Shown here one piece after another: positions 33,433-41,643 of a stretch of DNA of 64,000 nucleotides. The notes below the pieces were generated by a model that made no database searches, had not been told where the DNA came from, and saw nothing but the letters and a program-made list of their open reading frames with translations. The DNA comes from an uncultured archaeon. GTDB lineage: Archaea > Micrarchaeota > Micrarchaeia > Anstonellales > Anstonellaceae. Every line of letters begins with the position of its first letter. Within the stretch, counting starts at the first letter, position 1. The position numbers and the translations under genes were made by a program. Where the stretch lies: positions 1-64,000 of the forward strand of contig CABMCD010000018.1 in assembly GCA_902384555.1 (NCBI GenBank), in the 5' to 3' direction.

Positions 33433-34047
33433 ATGACCTACGCCTACCAATCCATCCCCAACGAGCGCACGGCCATGGCCCGCGTGGACGGCGTCAACGC
33501 CTCCTACAAGGACCTCGCCAACGTGTGCTCCAACGTGCGCGGCCGCAACGCCGAGAAGGCGCTGGAGTTCCTCAATGAGGCGGCCCGCGGCGATCGGCCC
33601 ATCCGCCTCTACAAGTTCAACAAGCACCGCGGCCACGTCGGGCGCATCGGAGGCGTCAAGGGCGGCTGGCCGGTCAAGTCGTGCAAAATCGTGCGCGACG
33701 TGCTGGCGAACGCCATCGCGAACGCCGAGAGCAAGGGCATGGGCGCGTGCAAAATCGCCCACATCCAGGCCAACAAGAAGCTGGTCTATGGGCGCATGTC
33801 GGCCAAGGGCCGGCGCACCCGCCAGGACCTCGAGACCGCGTTCGTGGAAATCGTGCTGAAGGAGATTGCGGGACAGGAGAAGAAGGCCGAAGAGAAGAAG
33901 ATGGAGAACAAATCCGTCTCCACTCCCAAGGCCGAGACCAAGCCCTCCACCCCCGCTCCCAAGACCGAAGAGAAAAAGAGCGAAGTCAAGCCTTCGAGCG
34001 GCGCGCCGGCCAAGCCGGTCGCGGCCCCGGCGCAGGCCAAATCTTGA
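33433..34047 (+). CDS. rpl22: 50S ribosomal protein L22 (uL22) with C-terminal tail
   Basis: 204 aa; archaeal L22 is usually near 155. The core (residues 1-150) has KDLANVCSNVRGRNAEKALE, HRGHVGRIGGVKGGWPVKSC and GRMSAKGRRTRQDLETAFVE. The remaining 50 residues are Lys/Glu/Ser/Pro/Ala low-complexity, one of several such tails in this cluster. It starts 5 bases after the S19 stop. Confidence 0.94.
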   Translation: MTYAYQSIPNERTAMARVDGVNASYKDLANVCSNVRGRNAEKALEFLNEAARGDRPIRLYKFNKHRGHVGRIGGVKGGWPVKSCKIVRDVLANAIANAESKGMGACKIAHIQANKKLVYGRMSAKGRRTRQDLETAFVEIVLKEIAGQEKKAEEKKMENKSVSTPKAETKPSTPAPKTEEKKSEVKPSSGAPAKPVAAPAQAKS

Positions 34048-34059
34048 TTAGGTGATCCT

Positions 34060-34797
34060 TTGGGCATTGAACGCAAATTTGTCGAGGAATCCATCGTGCG
34101 CTACCAGGTCTCCAACTTTCTGGAGAAGGAGCTGGACCGCGCCGGCTTCACCCACGTCGACATCCAGCGCACCCCCATGGTGACGCGCATCGCCGTCGAG
34201 GTGACCACCCCGGGCCGCGTGATTGGAAAGAAGGGCCGCACCATCCGCGACCTCACCGACGCCATTTCCAGCGATTTCCACATGGACAAACCGCAGATTT
34301 CGTTGGTCGAGACGGCCAAGCCGGAGCTGGAGCCCCGCCTGGTGGCCAAGAAAATCTGCCGCTTCATCGAAATGGGCAAGAAGCCCCGCGCCATCCTGCA
34401 CTCGGCGCTGCGCGACATCATGGCGAACGGCGCGCTGGGCGCCGAAATCATCGCCGCCGGCAAGCTGGCCGCCAAAGGAGGCCGCTCCAAGGCGCTGCGC
34501 GTGATGGCCGGATACGTGCCCAAGGCCGGCGAGCCCGCGCGCCTGGTGAAAATCGGCTACGTCACCGCCTACCCCAAGTCGGGCGCGATCGGCGTGCTGG
34601 TCCGCCTGGTGATGCCCGGCACCGTGTTCCCCGACAAGGGCGTGGTGACCAAGGTCGAAATCCCCAACCTCATCGCGCACGCCGAGAGCGTGGAAAACAC
34701 CGAGCGCGCCCGCGATGAGACGGTGGATCCGCTGAAGGGAATGACCGCCCCGCCCAAGCGCCGCGCGCCCCCGCGCCGGCCCATGAGGCGCCGCTAG
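34060..34797 (+). CDS. rps3: 30S ribosomal protein S3 (uS3)
   Basis: 245 aa. Start TTG 34060 with an exact GGTGAT site three bases before it; no ATG fits. KH domain with GRVIGKKGRTIRDLTDAI, then the S3 C-terminal domain (KKPRAILHSALRDIMANGAL, YPKSGAIGVLVRLVMPGTVF). It ends with a Pro/Arg-rich tail (PPKRRAPPRRPMRRR). A TTG start is rare among its neighbours. Confidence 0.95.
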   Translation: MGIERKFVEESIVRYQVSNFLEKELDRAGFTHVDIQRTPMVTRIAVEVTTPGRVIGKKGRTIRDLTDAISSDFHMDKPQISLVETAKPELEPRLVAKKICRFIEMGKKPRAILHSALRDIMANGALGAEIIAAGKLAAKGGRSKALRVMAGYVPKAGEPARLVKIGYVTAYPKSGAIGVLVRLVMPGTVFPDKGVVTKVEIPNLIAHAESVENTERARDETVDPLKGMTAPPKRRAPPRRPMRRR

Positions 34798-34809
34798 AGG
34801 TTGATGTTC

Positions 34810-35118
34810 ATGGCCATTATCCGCAAAAAAGAACTCAACGGCCTCGCGCCGGCCGCCCTGTCAGCGAAGCTGGTGGACGTGCGCCGCGAGCTCAACACCG
34901 AGCGCGGCCTCATCAAGTCGGGCGGACGCTCGTCCAACCCCGGCAAGATCAAGGAGCTGCGCCGCACCATTGCGCGCATCCTCACCAAGCTGGGGCAGAA
35001 GGCGTCGATGCTGCCCGGAAAGAAGATGACGGGCGCCGCCGCCAAGACCGCTCATGCGGCCCCGGCCAAGCCGGCCGGCGCCGCTCCGAAAAAGAACGAG
35101 GTGAAAATTAGTGCCTGA
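34810..35118 (+). CDS. rpl29: 50S ribosomal protein L29 (uL29) with Ala/Pro/Lys tail
   Basis: 102 aa against about 70 for most archaeal L29. The core is AIIRKKELNGLAPAALSAKL, DVRRELNTERGLIKSGGRSS and PGKIKELRRTIARILT. A tail of about 35 residues (TGAAAKTAHAAPAKPAGAAP) is added. The 3' end overlaps the aIF1 start by 8 bases. ATG 34810 follows GTTGATGTTC. Confidence 0.92.
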   Translation: MAIIRKKELNGLAPAALSAKLVDVRRELNTERGLIKSGGRSSNPGKIKELRRTIARILTKLGQKASMLPGKKMTGAAAKTAHAAPAKPAGAAPKKNEVKISA

Positions 35119-35428
35119 GATTTGCCCCAAATGCGGCCTGCCCAAGGAGATTTGCGCCTGTGACATCCTCGACAAGGAGGAGGTGCGCAAAATCAAGGTG
35201 TATGCGACCAAGAAAAGGTTCCGCAAACTGGTCACCATCATCGAAGGCCTCGACGGCGAGCGCCTGGAGCAGACCGCCAAGGAACTCAAGCAGAAACTGG
35301 CCTGCGGGGGCACCGTGAAAGACGGTGTCATCATCCTGCAGGGCAACCACACCCAGAAGATGAAGGCCATGCTCAAAGCCCAGAATTATCCGGAAGAGAG
35401 CATCACCGTCATCTACGGGCTGAATTAG
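35111..35428 (+). CDS. Translation initiation factor aIF1 (SUI1)
   Basis: 105 aa from GTG 35111, inside the end of L29. aIF1 checks start-codon selection on the small subunit. A zinc-ribbon-like start (CPKCGLPKEICACDIL) precedes the SUI1 domain (FRKLVTIIEGLDGERLEQTA, KELKQKLACGGTVKDGVIIL, QGNHTQKMKAML). SUI1 between L29 and Rnp1 is the usual archaeal gene order. Confidence 0.95.
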   Translation: MPEICPKCGLPKEICACDILDKEEVRKIKVYATKKRFRKLVTIIEGLDGERLEQTAKELKQKLACGGTVKDGVIILQGNHTQKMKAMLKAQNYPEESITVIYGLN

Positions 35429-35450
35429 AGAACGAGGTGAATGGAAAGCG

Positions 35451-35741
35451 ATGGAAGCACTGGACCCGGTCATGGTGGAGGAGTGGATGGGACTGACCGT
35501 CACCGTCCTCGATGCGGCCAACCCCGCGCATGTGGGGCTGGCGGGCGTCGTGGTGGACGAGGGCGCGCGCACCCTGCTCCTGCGCACCGCGGCGGGAAAA
35601 GAGGTCCGGCTGCCCAAATCCCAAACCCGGCTCGGCGCGAAATGCGCGGACGGCCGGCTTGCAATCATCGAAGCGGGCGAGGCGCTGATGCGTCCTGAGG
35701 ACAGGAGCAAGCGCCTCTACCGCCGAGTACAAACCAAATGA
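35451..35741 (+). CDS. rnp1: Ribonuclease P protein component 1 (Rnp1/Pop4)
   Basis: 96 aa. A Sm-like beta-barrel protein of archaeal RNase P. MEEWMG-like start (VMVEEWMGLTVTVLDAANPA), HVGLAGVVVDEGARTLLLRT and RLPKSQTRLGAKC are family segments; the end RPEDRSKRLYRRV is typical. A GAGGTGA site lies 10 bases upstream. It keeps its normal place before S17. Confidence 0.9.
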   Translation: MEALDPVMVEEWMGLTVTVLDAANPAHVGLAGVVVDEGARTLLLRTAAGKEVRLPKSQTRLGAKCADGRLAIIEAGEALMRPEDRSKRLYRRVQTK

Positions 35742-35752
35742 GCGTGAAAATT

Positions 35753-36136
35753 ATGAGTTCCTCCGATAAATCCCGGCCCCTGTCCACGCGCGGACACATC
35801 GTCAGCGGCATCGTGGTCTCCGACCGCGCCAAGCGCACGGTGATCGTGCAGCGCGACGTGGTGACCTACATCCCCCGCTACCGCCGCTACGCGCGCTCCA
35901 TCTCCAAGATTCCCGCCCACAACCCCGACGAAATCGCCGCGAAGGTGGGCGACATCGTCCAGATTGCCGAGTGCCGCAAGGTCTCCAAGACCAAGGCCTG
36001 GGTGGTGACCAAAATCGTCACGCGGGGCAAGGGCCGCATCGAGATGGGCACCGTCAAGCCCCACGATGAGAAGCAGTACACGCACGAGGCCAAGGGCAAG
36101 CCCGAAGCAAAGGAGAAGGCCGAGGCCTCCAACTAG
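35753..36136 (+). CDS. rps17: 30S ribosomal protein S17 (uS17)
   Basis: 127 aa. TRGHIVSGIVVSDRAKRTVI, YIPRYRRYARSISKIPAHNP and VGDIVQIAECRKVSKTKAWV mark the archaeal/eukaryal (S11e) form. It has a short Lys/Glu/Ala-rich tail. The start was set at ATG 35753 behind GCGTGAAAATT; ATG 35738 overlapping the Rnp1 stop is an alternative. Confidence 0.94.
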   Translation: MSSSDKSRPLSTRGHIVSGIVVSDRAKRTVIVQRDVVTYIPRYRRYARSISKIPAHNPDEIAAKVGDIVQIAECRKVSKTKAWVVTKIVTRGKGRIEMGTVKPHDEKQYTHEAKGKPEAKEKAEASN

Positions 36137-36145
36137 GTGTTATCC

Positions 36146-36544
36146 ATGAAGGGTTTGGGTTCATCCGTCAGCAAGGGATTGCAGGTCGGCTCCAAGATTG
36201 TCTGCAACGACAACTCGGGCGCCAAGATCGTGCAAATCATCGGCGTCAAGGGCACCAAGGCCAAGAAGGCCATGTACCCCAAAGTCGGCGTCGGCGACGT
36301 GGTCATCGTCTCGGTCAAGAAGGGCAACCAGGCCATGCGCAAGAAGGTGCTCAAGGCGCTGGTGGTCCGCCAGAAAATGCCTTTCCGCCGCCCCAACGGG
36401 ATGCGGCTGATGTTCGAGGACAACGCCGTGGTCATCATCGATGACGCCGGCCTGCCCACGGGAACTGAAATCAAGGGCGCGGTGGCGCGCGAAGTCGCGG
36501 ACCGCTACCCGAAAGTAGCGGCCATCGCCCCGGCCGTCGTGTAG
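36146..36544 (+). CDS. rpl14: 50S ribosomal protein L14 (uL14)
   Basis: 132 aa, the typical length. SKIVCNDNSGAKIVQIIGVK, VGVGDVVIVSVKKGNQAMRK, KALVVRQKMPFRRPNGMRLM and DNAVVIIDDAGLPTGTEIKG. ATG 36146 follows AGGTGTTATCC. Confidence 0.96.
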   Translation: MKGLGSSVSKGLQVGSKIVCNDNSGAKIVQIIGVKGTKAKKAMYPKVGVGDVVIVSVKKGNQAMRKKVLKALVVRQKMPFRRPNGMRLMFEDNAVVIIDDAGLPTGTEIKGAVAREVADRYPKVAAIAPAVV

Positions 36545-36554
36545 AGGGATACTC

Positions 36555-36992
36555 ATGTCATCGTCCATCCAACCCCGAAAACAGCGGAAAAGCCGCTATG
36601 ACGCGCCCATGCACGTGCGCGCCAAGCACATGCACGTGCACATCGCGACCGAGCTGCGCGCCAAGCTTGGCGTCAGCCGCCGCTCGATTCAGCTGCACAA
36701 GGGCGACAAGGTCCGCCTGCGCCGCGGCGACGAGGCCGGCAAGATGGGCGCGGTGATGGAAGTGGACTGCAAGCACCGCGTGGTCTATGCCGAGGGGTTC
36801 GTCAACAAAACGGCCCGCGGCGTGGAGAAGCTCAAGGCCCTGCAGCCCGCCAACCTGGAAATCGTGGACGGGGACTTCGCCAAGAAGGACCGTGCCGCGA
36901 TTTTGGCGCGCGGCAAGAAGAAGACGTTCGCCAATGTCAAGACCGCAAGCGCGCCGGCCCCCAAGGCGGCCGCCCCGGCGAAGACGCAGTGA
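36555..36992 (+). CDS. rpl24: 50S ribosomal protein L24 (uL24) with tail
   Basis: 145 aa. RKSRYDAPMHVRAKHMHVHI, GVSRRSIQLHKGDKVRLRRG with the KOW motif GDEAGKMGAVMEVDCKHRVV and YAEGFVNKTARGVEKLKALQ. It ends in an Ala/Pro/Lys tail (ASAPAPKAAAPAKTQ). GAGGGATACTC precedes ATG 36555. Confidence 0.95.
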   Translation: MSSSIQPRKQRKSRYDAPMHVRAKHMHVHIATELRAKLGVSRRSIQLHKGDKVRLRRGDEAGKMGAVMEVDCKHRVVYAEGFVNKTARGVEKLKALQPANLEIVDGDFAKKDRAAILARGKKKTFANVKTASAPAPKAAAPAKTQ

Positions 36993-37019
36993 GGATATTC
37001 ATAACCTGATGTGATGATT

Positions 37020-37724
37020 ATGGCCAAACGAGGAGGAACTCACCATTCCAAGCGGCTGACCACGCCCATGAGCGTGCCCGTCATCGGCCGCAAGCGCATC
37101 CGCTGGATGCTGACGCCCCGCCCGGGACCGCACCCCAAGCGCCTGACCATAACGTTGGGCACCCTGCTGCGCGACCAGCTTGACCTGGGCGATGATTTGC
37201 GCGAAATCAAGCGCGCCCTCAACGCCGGCTCCGTCAAGGTGGACGGACAGGTGGTGCGCGACGTGCGCCGCCCCGTCGGCCTGATGGACGTCATCGAGCT
37301 TTCCTCCGGCGCCAAGGCCTGGCGCATGCAGATTGATTCCATGGGCCGCCTCAACCCCGTGGCCATCGACGCGAAGACGGCGGCGCACAAGCTGGCCAAG
37401 GTGGTCGGCAAGCGCACCGTGCGCGGCGGCAAGGTCCAAATCACCCTGCATGACGGACGCACCCTGCTGGCCGACAACGCCGTGCAGGTGGGCGCCACCC
37501 TGCGCGTGGGCGTGCCCGGCTTCAAGCTGGAGGAGCAGCTGCCCCTCAAGTCGGGCGTGCGCTGCCTCGTCACGGCCGGCAAGCACGCCGGCGACATCGC
37601 CTCTTTGGAGAAAATCATCGAGCGCGTCGGTTCGATGGACTCCGAGGCCAGCCTCAAGGCCGGCGGCGAGAGTTTCGTCACCGTGACCAAATACCTCTTC
37701 GTGGTGGATGACCAGTTCGCCTGA
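37020..37724 (+). CDS. rps4e: 30S ribosomal protein S4e (eS4)
   Basis: 234 aa; no bacterial counterpart. MTPRPGPHPKRL-like segment (WMLTPRPGPHPKRLTITLGT), S4 RNA-binding part (IKRALNAGSVKVDGQVVRDV, RRPVGLMDVIEL) and KOW-like C-terminus (VRCLVTAGKHAGDIASLEKI, VTKYLFVVDDQFA). Start ATG 37020 behind GTGATGATT. Confidence 0.95.
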   Translation: MAKRGGTHHSKRLTTPMSVPVIGRKRIRWMLTPRPGPHPKRLTITLGTLLRDQLDLGDDLREIKRALNAGSVKVDGQVVRDVRRPVGLMDVIELSSGAKAWRMQIDSMGRLNPVAIDAKTAAHKLAKVVGKRTVRGGKVQITLHDGRTLLADNAVQVGATLRVGVPGFKLEEQLPLKSGVRCLVTAGKHAGDIASLEKIIERVGSMDSEASLKAGGESFVTVTKYLFVVDDQFA

Positions 37725-37740
37725 GATGATTGTGGAGTAG

Positions 37741-38271
37741 ATGCAAATGGAAAAAACAACCACCAACCCGATGCGCCAAATCGTCATCGACAAGGTCACC
37801 CTCAACATCGGCGTCGGCCACTCCGGCGCGGACTTGGAGAACGCCAAGACGCTCTTGGAGCGCCTCTCCGAGCGCAAGGCCGTGGAGACGCTGGCGAAGG
37901 TCCGCAACCCCGTCTTCCACATCAAGAAGGGAGACCCCATCGGCGCCAAGACCACCCTGCGCGGCACCCATGCCGTGGAGTTTGTCAAGAAGGCCCTGCA
38001 CGTGCGCCAGTTCACCCTGCCCAAGCGCTCGTTCGACAAGGAGGGCCATTTCTCGTTCGGAGTTCCCGAATACATCGAGTTCCCGGGGGCGAAATACGAC
38101 CCCAAAATCGGCATCATCGGATTCGACGTGTGCGTGACGCTGCGCCGCAAGGGCGGCTGGCGCGTCGCGCGCCGGCGCGCCGTGCGTGCCCCCATCGCCG
38201 CGGCGCACCGCATCCGCAAGGAGGACGCGCAGGCGTTTGCCCAGGAGGTATTAGGCGTAAAGCTGGTGTAG
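37741..38271 (+). CDS. rpl5: 50S ribosomal protein L5 (uL5)
   Basis: 176 aa, binds 5S rRNA. NPMRQIVIDKVTLNIGVGHS, GADLENAKTLLERLSERKAV, RGTHAVEFVKKALHVRQF and KYDPKIGIIGFDVCVTLRRK. It starts 16 bases after the S4e stop. Confidence 0.95.
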   Translation: MQMEKTTTNPMRQIVIDKVTLNIGVGHSGADLENAKTLLERLSERKAVETLAKVRNPVFHIKKGDPIGAKTTLRGTHAVEFVKKALHVRQFTLPKRSFDKEGHFSFGVPEYIEFPGAKYDPKIGIIGFDVCVTLRRKGGWRVARRRAVRAPIAAAHRIRKEDAQAFAQEVLGVKLV

Positions 38272-38295
38272 CCCGCCTAAGATTTGGTGATATTC

Positions 38296-38469
38296 ATGAG
38301 CAAAAAGGACGAAAAACCGCTTCCCCTGCAATACCGCCTCAAGGGCAAACTCATGCGCAAGTGCCGCTTCTGCGGCTCCTCGCGCGGCATGATTCGCTCC
38401 TATGGGCTGCGCATCTGCCGCCGGTGCTTCCGCGACATGGGCGAGCGAATCGGATTCAGGAAGTTCTAG
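38296..38469 (+). CDS. rps14: 30S ribosomal protein S14 (uS14), zinc-binding form
   Basis: 57 aa. Cys23, Cys26, Cys41 and Cys44 (CRFCGSSRGMIRSYGLRICR then RCF) form the zinc site, followed by RDMGERIGFRKF. GGTGATATTC precedes ATG 38296 exactly; the GTG inside that site (38284) is in frame but unlikely. Confidence 0.95.
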   Translation: MSKKDEKPLPLQYRLKGKLMRKCRFCGSSRGMIRSYGLRICRRCFRDMGERIGFRKF

Positions 38470-38481
38470 AGGATTGATGAT

Positions 38482-38871
38482 ATGGTATCCAAAGATTTAC
38501 TCGCCGATGCCCTCAACACCCTCAAGACGCACGAAATGGCCGGCAAGCCGGACTGTGACGTGAGGCCGTCTAAGATGGTGCGTGAGACGCTGCGCATCCT
38601 GCAGGCCAAGGGCTACATCGGCGACTTCGAGTACGTGGATGAGGGCTCCAACGGCCACTTCCGCGTGAAGCTGGTGGGGCGCATCAACCAGTGCGGCGCC
38701 ATCAAGCCCCGCTACCCGGCCAAGAAGATGGAGTGGGCCGAGTGGGAGCAGAAATTCATTCCCGGCGTGGGATTCGGACTGCTGATTGTGAGCACCCCCA
38801 AGGGGCTCATGACCAACGAGGAGGCGAAGACGGCGCAGACCGGCGGCCGTCTCATCGCCTTTGTGTACTAG
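38482..38871 (+). CDS. rps8: 30S ribosomal protein S8 (uS8)
   Basis: 129 aa. KDLLADALNTLKTHEMAGKP, KMVRETLRILQAKGYIGDFE, RINQCGAIKPRYPAKKMEWA and GLLIVSTPKGLMTNEEAKTA. The family-final sequence GRLIAFVY is present. A GATTGATGAT site precedes ATG. Confidence 0.95.
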   Translation: MVSKDLLADALNTLKTHEMAGKPDCDVRPSKMVRETLRILQAKGYIGDFEYVDEGSNGHFRVKLVGRINQCGAIKPRYPAKKMEWAEWEQKFIPGVGFGLLIVSTPKGLMTNEEAKTAQTGGRLIAFVY

Positions 38872-38881
38872 AGGGATGGAC

Positions 38882-39388
38882 ATGAGCGACGTCACCAACA
38901 CCATTTCCATCCCGTCCGGGGTCACCGTCAAGCTCGACGGCCTGCACCTCACGGCCAAGGGCAAGGCGGGCGCAATCGACCGCACCTACAAGATGCACGG
39001 CGTCTCGGCCAAAATGAGCGGCTCCAACATCGAGGTGGTCGGGCCCTTACGCGAGGCCAACACCCTCAGCGCCCACATCCGCAACGCCCTCAACGGCGCG
39101 GAGAAGGGCTACACGCAGAAGCTCAAGATTGTCTATGCCCACTTCCCCATCGCCCTTGAAATCAAGGGCAAGCAGGTGGTCATCAAGAACTTCCTGGGCG
39201 AGAAGCAGCCGCGCCACGCCGACATCGTGGGCGCCACGAAAGTGGAGTCCAAGGGCGCGGAAGTGAACGTGTCCGGCCCCGACCGCGATGACGTGGGCCA
39301 GACCATCGCCAACCTGCGCACCGCCACCAAGATTCGCAACCGCGATTCGCGCGTGTTCCAGGACGGCATTTACCCCGTCGAGGGCTAG
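38882..39388 (+). CDS. rpl6: 50S ribosomal protein L6 (uL6)
   Basis: 168 aa. TISIPSGVTVKLDGLHLTAK, HIRNALNGAEKGYTQKLKIV, KQVVIKNFLGEKQPRHADIV and VSGPDRDDVGQTIANLRTAT. The start ATG 38882 follows GAGGGATGGAC; earlier in-frame codons (38861) lie over the S8 stop. Confidence 0.95.
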   Translation: MSDVTNTISIPSGVTVKLDGLHLTAKGKAGAIDRTYKMHGVSAKMSGSNIEVVGPLREANTLSAHIRNALNGAEKGYTQKLKIVYAHFPIALEIKGKQVVIKNFLGEKQPRHADIVGATKVESKGAEVNVSGPDRDDVGQTIANLRTATKIRNRDSRVFQDGIYPVEG

Positions 39389-39400
39389 AGGATGATGCTC

Positions 39401-39742
39401 ATGGTAACCAAGAAGAAAATCCCTCAATTCAAGCGGCCCAACTACGGGCGCACCAAATGCGGCTCCATCAAGGGCAACTGGCGCAAGCCCCGCGGCATTG
39501 ACAACAAAAAGCGCATCCACAAGAAGTTCATGGGATGCTCGCCTGCCGTGGGCTACCGCCAGGACAAGCGCATCCGCGGCATGCACCCCACCGGACAGCA
39601 CGAGCTGCTGGTGGAGAACATGAAGCAGCTCGCCGGCGCGTCCAACGTGCTGGTGCGCATCGCCGGCGGCGTGGGCGCCAAGCTCAAGTCCAAGCTCGTG
39701 GCCAAGGCGCAGGAAATGAAGCTGCGGGTTCTGAACCCGTAA
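39401..39742 (+). CDS. rpl32e: 50S ribosomal protein L32e (eL32)
   Basis: 113 aa. KKKIPQFKRPNYGRTKCGSI, KGNWRKPRGIDNKKRIHKKF, GCSPAVGYRQDKRIRGMHPT and GQHELLVENMKQLAG. Archaeal/eukaryal only. GATGATGCTC precedes ATG 39401. Confidence 0.95.
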   Translation: MVTKKKIPQFKRPNYGRTKCGSIKGNWRKPRGIDNKKRIHKKFMGCSPAVGYRQDKRIRGMHPTGQHELLVENMKQLAGASNVLVRIAGGVGAKLKSKLVAKAQEMKLRVLNP

Positions 39743-39758
39743 ATTTGATGTGATATTC

Positions 39759-40313
39759 ATGGCACAAAACACCATCCGCCGCCTGTCGGCCGACATCATG
39801 GGCATCGGCACCAGCCGCGTCCGCTTCCAGCCCGACCAGATGGCCCGCATCAACGAGGCCCTGACGCGCGACGACATCCGCGTGCTCATCAAGGAGGGCA
39901 TCATCTACGCCCTGCCCGCGCGCGGCGTGAGCAAGGCGGGCTCGCGGGCCCGCGCCCGCGCGCGCCGCAAGGGCCGCCAGTCCGGCCACGGCAACCGCAA
40001 GGGCACCTACCAGGCCCGCGCCGACCCCAAGGAGACGTGGATGGCCAAGGTGCGCAGCCAGCGCTCGCTGCTGCGCTCGCTCAAGGAGGGCGGCGCCATC
40101 CAGCCCGAGGCGGTGCGCAAAATCTACACCATGATCAAGGGCAACGCCTTCCGCGGCAAGGCCGTTCTCAAGACCTATCTCAAGGAGAACGGGCTGCTGA
40201 CCGCGTCGGGCCTCGCCCAAATGAACGCGCCCAAGAGCGCGCCGGCCAAGCCGGCCGCCAAACCCAAGACGGGTCAGAATCCGTCGGCCCCAACGGGGCA
40301 GAAATCCAAGTGA
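39759..40313 (+). CDS. rpl19e: 50S ribosomal protein L19e (eL19) with tail
   Basis: 184 aa. IRRLSADIMGIGTSRVRFQP, IRVLIKEGIIYALPARGVSK, RARARARRKGRQSGHGNRKG and KVRSQRSLLRSLKEGGAI. The last 35 residues are Ala/Pro/Lys/Gln-rich. It starts behind GTGATATTC. Confidence 0.95.
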   Translation: MAQNTIRRLSADIMGIGTSRVRFQPDQMARINEALTRDDIRVLIKEGIIYALPARGVSKAGSRARARARRKGRQSGHGNRKGTYQARADPKETWMAKVRSQRSLLRSLKEGGAIQPEAVRKIYTMIKGNAFRGKAVLKTYLKENGLLTASGLAQMNAPKSAPAKPAAKPKTGQNPSAPTGQKSK

Positions 40314-40325
40314 GTGTGAAGACTT

Positions 40326-40910
40326 ATGCCAACTGCCAAAGGTCCTCTGTATAAGGTGGCGTTCCGCCGCCGGCGCGAGAACCGCACCGACTACCGCAAG
40401 CGTTTGGGGCAAATCCGCTCCGATGCGCCTCGCCTCGTGGTGCGCGCCTCCAACAAGGGCATCCGCGCCCAGTTCGTCCGCTTCGAGCAGGCGGGCGACA
40501 TGACGCAGGCCCAGGCCGGCTCGTGGGAGCTCGAACCCTTGGGCTGGATGCCGCAGGCCAACGCGCCCACCGCCTATTTGGTGGGCCTGATGGCCGGCAC
40601 GCGCGCCAAAAAGGCGGGCCTCAAGTCCTTCCACATCGACATCGGCCTCTCGACCGCCTCCAAGGGCCGCATCCTCTTTGCCGCCGGCATGGGCGCGCGG
40701 GATGCCGGTCTGCAGACCGAGCTGGGCGACGAGCTGATTGACGCCAAGCGCGTCAAGGGCGAGCACATCGCCGCCTACGCCAAGGAGCTCAAGTCTTCCA
40801 ATCCTTCCAAGTTTGGCCAGCACTTCGCCCGCTACGCGGCGAAGAACATCGACGTGACGGCGCTGCCCGCCCTGTTTGACAAGACCAAGGCGCGCATCGC
40901 CAGCGGGTGA
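40326..40910 (+). CDS. rpl18: 50S ribosomal protein L18 (uL18)
   Basis: 194 aa, a 5S rRNA partner of L5. PLYKVAFRRRRENRTDYRKR, DAPRLVVRASNKGIRAQFVR, NAPTAYLVGLMAGTRAKKAG and FHIDIGLSTASKGRILFAAG. Length and motifs fit archaeal L18p/L5e. The S5 start follows 5 bases after the stop. Confidence 0.95.
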   Translation: MPTAKGPLYKVAFRRRRENRTDYRKRLGQIRSDAPRLVVRASNKGIRAQFVRFEQAGDMTQAQAGSWELEPLGWMPQANAPTAYLVGLMAGTRAKKAGLKSFHIDIGLSTASKGRILFAAGMGARDAGLQTELGDELIDAKRVKGEHIAAYAKELKSSNPSKFGQHFARYAAKNIDVTALPALFDKTKARIASG

Positions 40911-40915
40911 TTTTC

Positions 40916-41632
40916 ATGATGAGAAAAGAACGCCGAAGCCGCCGTCCGCGCGAGGACCAGCCCAAGCCGGAGTGGATTCCCAAGACCTCGATTGGCCGCC
41001 GCGTCAAGATGGGCGAAATCACCTCCATTGAGGACATTTACGCCATGGGCAAGCCGCTTTTGGAAGACGGCATCGCCGACCACCTGCTGCCCGGCCTGTC
41101 CGAGGACACGCTCGATATCATGAACACCCAGCGCATGACGCAGAACGGCCGCAAGGCGCAGTTCCGCGCGATTGTGCTGGTGGGCGACAAGAACGGCCAC
41201 GTCGGCATCGGCGCCGGCAAGTCCGAAGAAGTGCGCCCGGCCATTGAAGCGGCCGCGCGCGCCGCCAAGTGCAACATCATCTGCGTCCCCTTGGGCTGCG
41301 GCTCGTGGGAATGCGGCTGCAAGACCCGCCACTCCCTGCCCATCCGCGTGATTGGCAAGAACGGCTCGGTTGAAGTGACCATCAAGCCCGCCCCGCGCGG
41401 CCTTGGAGTGGCCGCCAACCCGGTGGTGCGCAAAGTGCTGATGGCCGCCGGCGTCAAGGACGGCTGGTCGTTCTCGCGCGGCCACACCGAGAATGTCTAC
41501 AACATGGCCATGGCCACCATCTCGGCGCTGGACTCGCTCAACAAGATGCGCTACCGCGGCGACTGGAAGGAGATGGCCTCTGCGGATGTGGAGAAGAAGG
41601 CCAAGGCCGTGGAAGAGCCGGCCACCCAATAA
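40916..41632 (+). CDS. rps5: 30S ribosomal protein S5 (uS5)
   Basis: 238 aa. EWIPKTSIGRRVKMGEITSI, NGRKAQFRAIVLVGDKNGHV, GIGAGKSEEVRPAIEAAARA, and CKTRHSLPIRVIGKNGSVEV. The TGATTTTC site overlaps the L18 stop, so translation is coupled. ATG 40916 is followed directly by a second ATG. Confidence 0.95.
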   Translation: MMRKERRSRRPREDQPKPEWIPKTSIGRRVKMGEITSIEDIYAMGKPLLEDGIADHLLPGLSEDTLDIMNTQRMTQNGRKAQFRAIVLVGDKNGHVGIGAGKSEEVRPAIEAAARAAKCNIICVPLGCGSWECGCKTRHSLPIRVIGKNGSVEVTIKPAPRGLGVAANPVVRKVLMAAGVKDGWSFSRGHTENVYNMAMATISALDSLNKMRYRGDWKEMASADVEKKAKAVEEPATQ

Positions 41633-41643
41633 GGTGAACACTC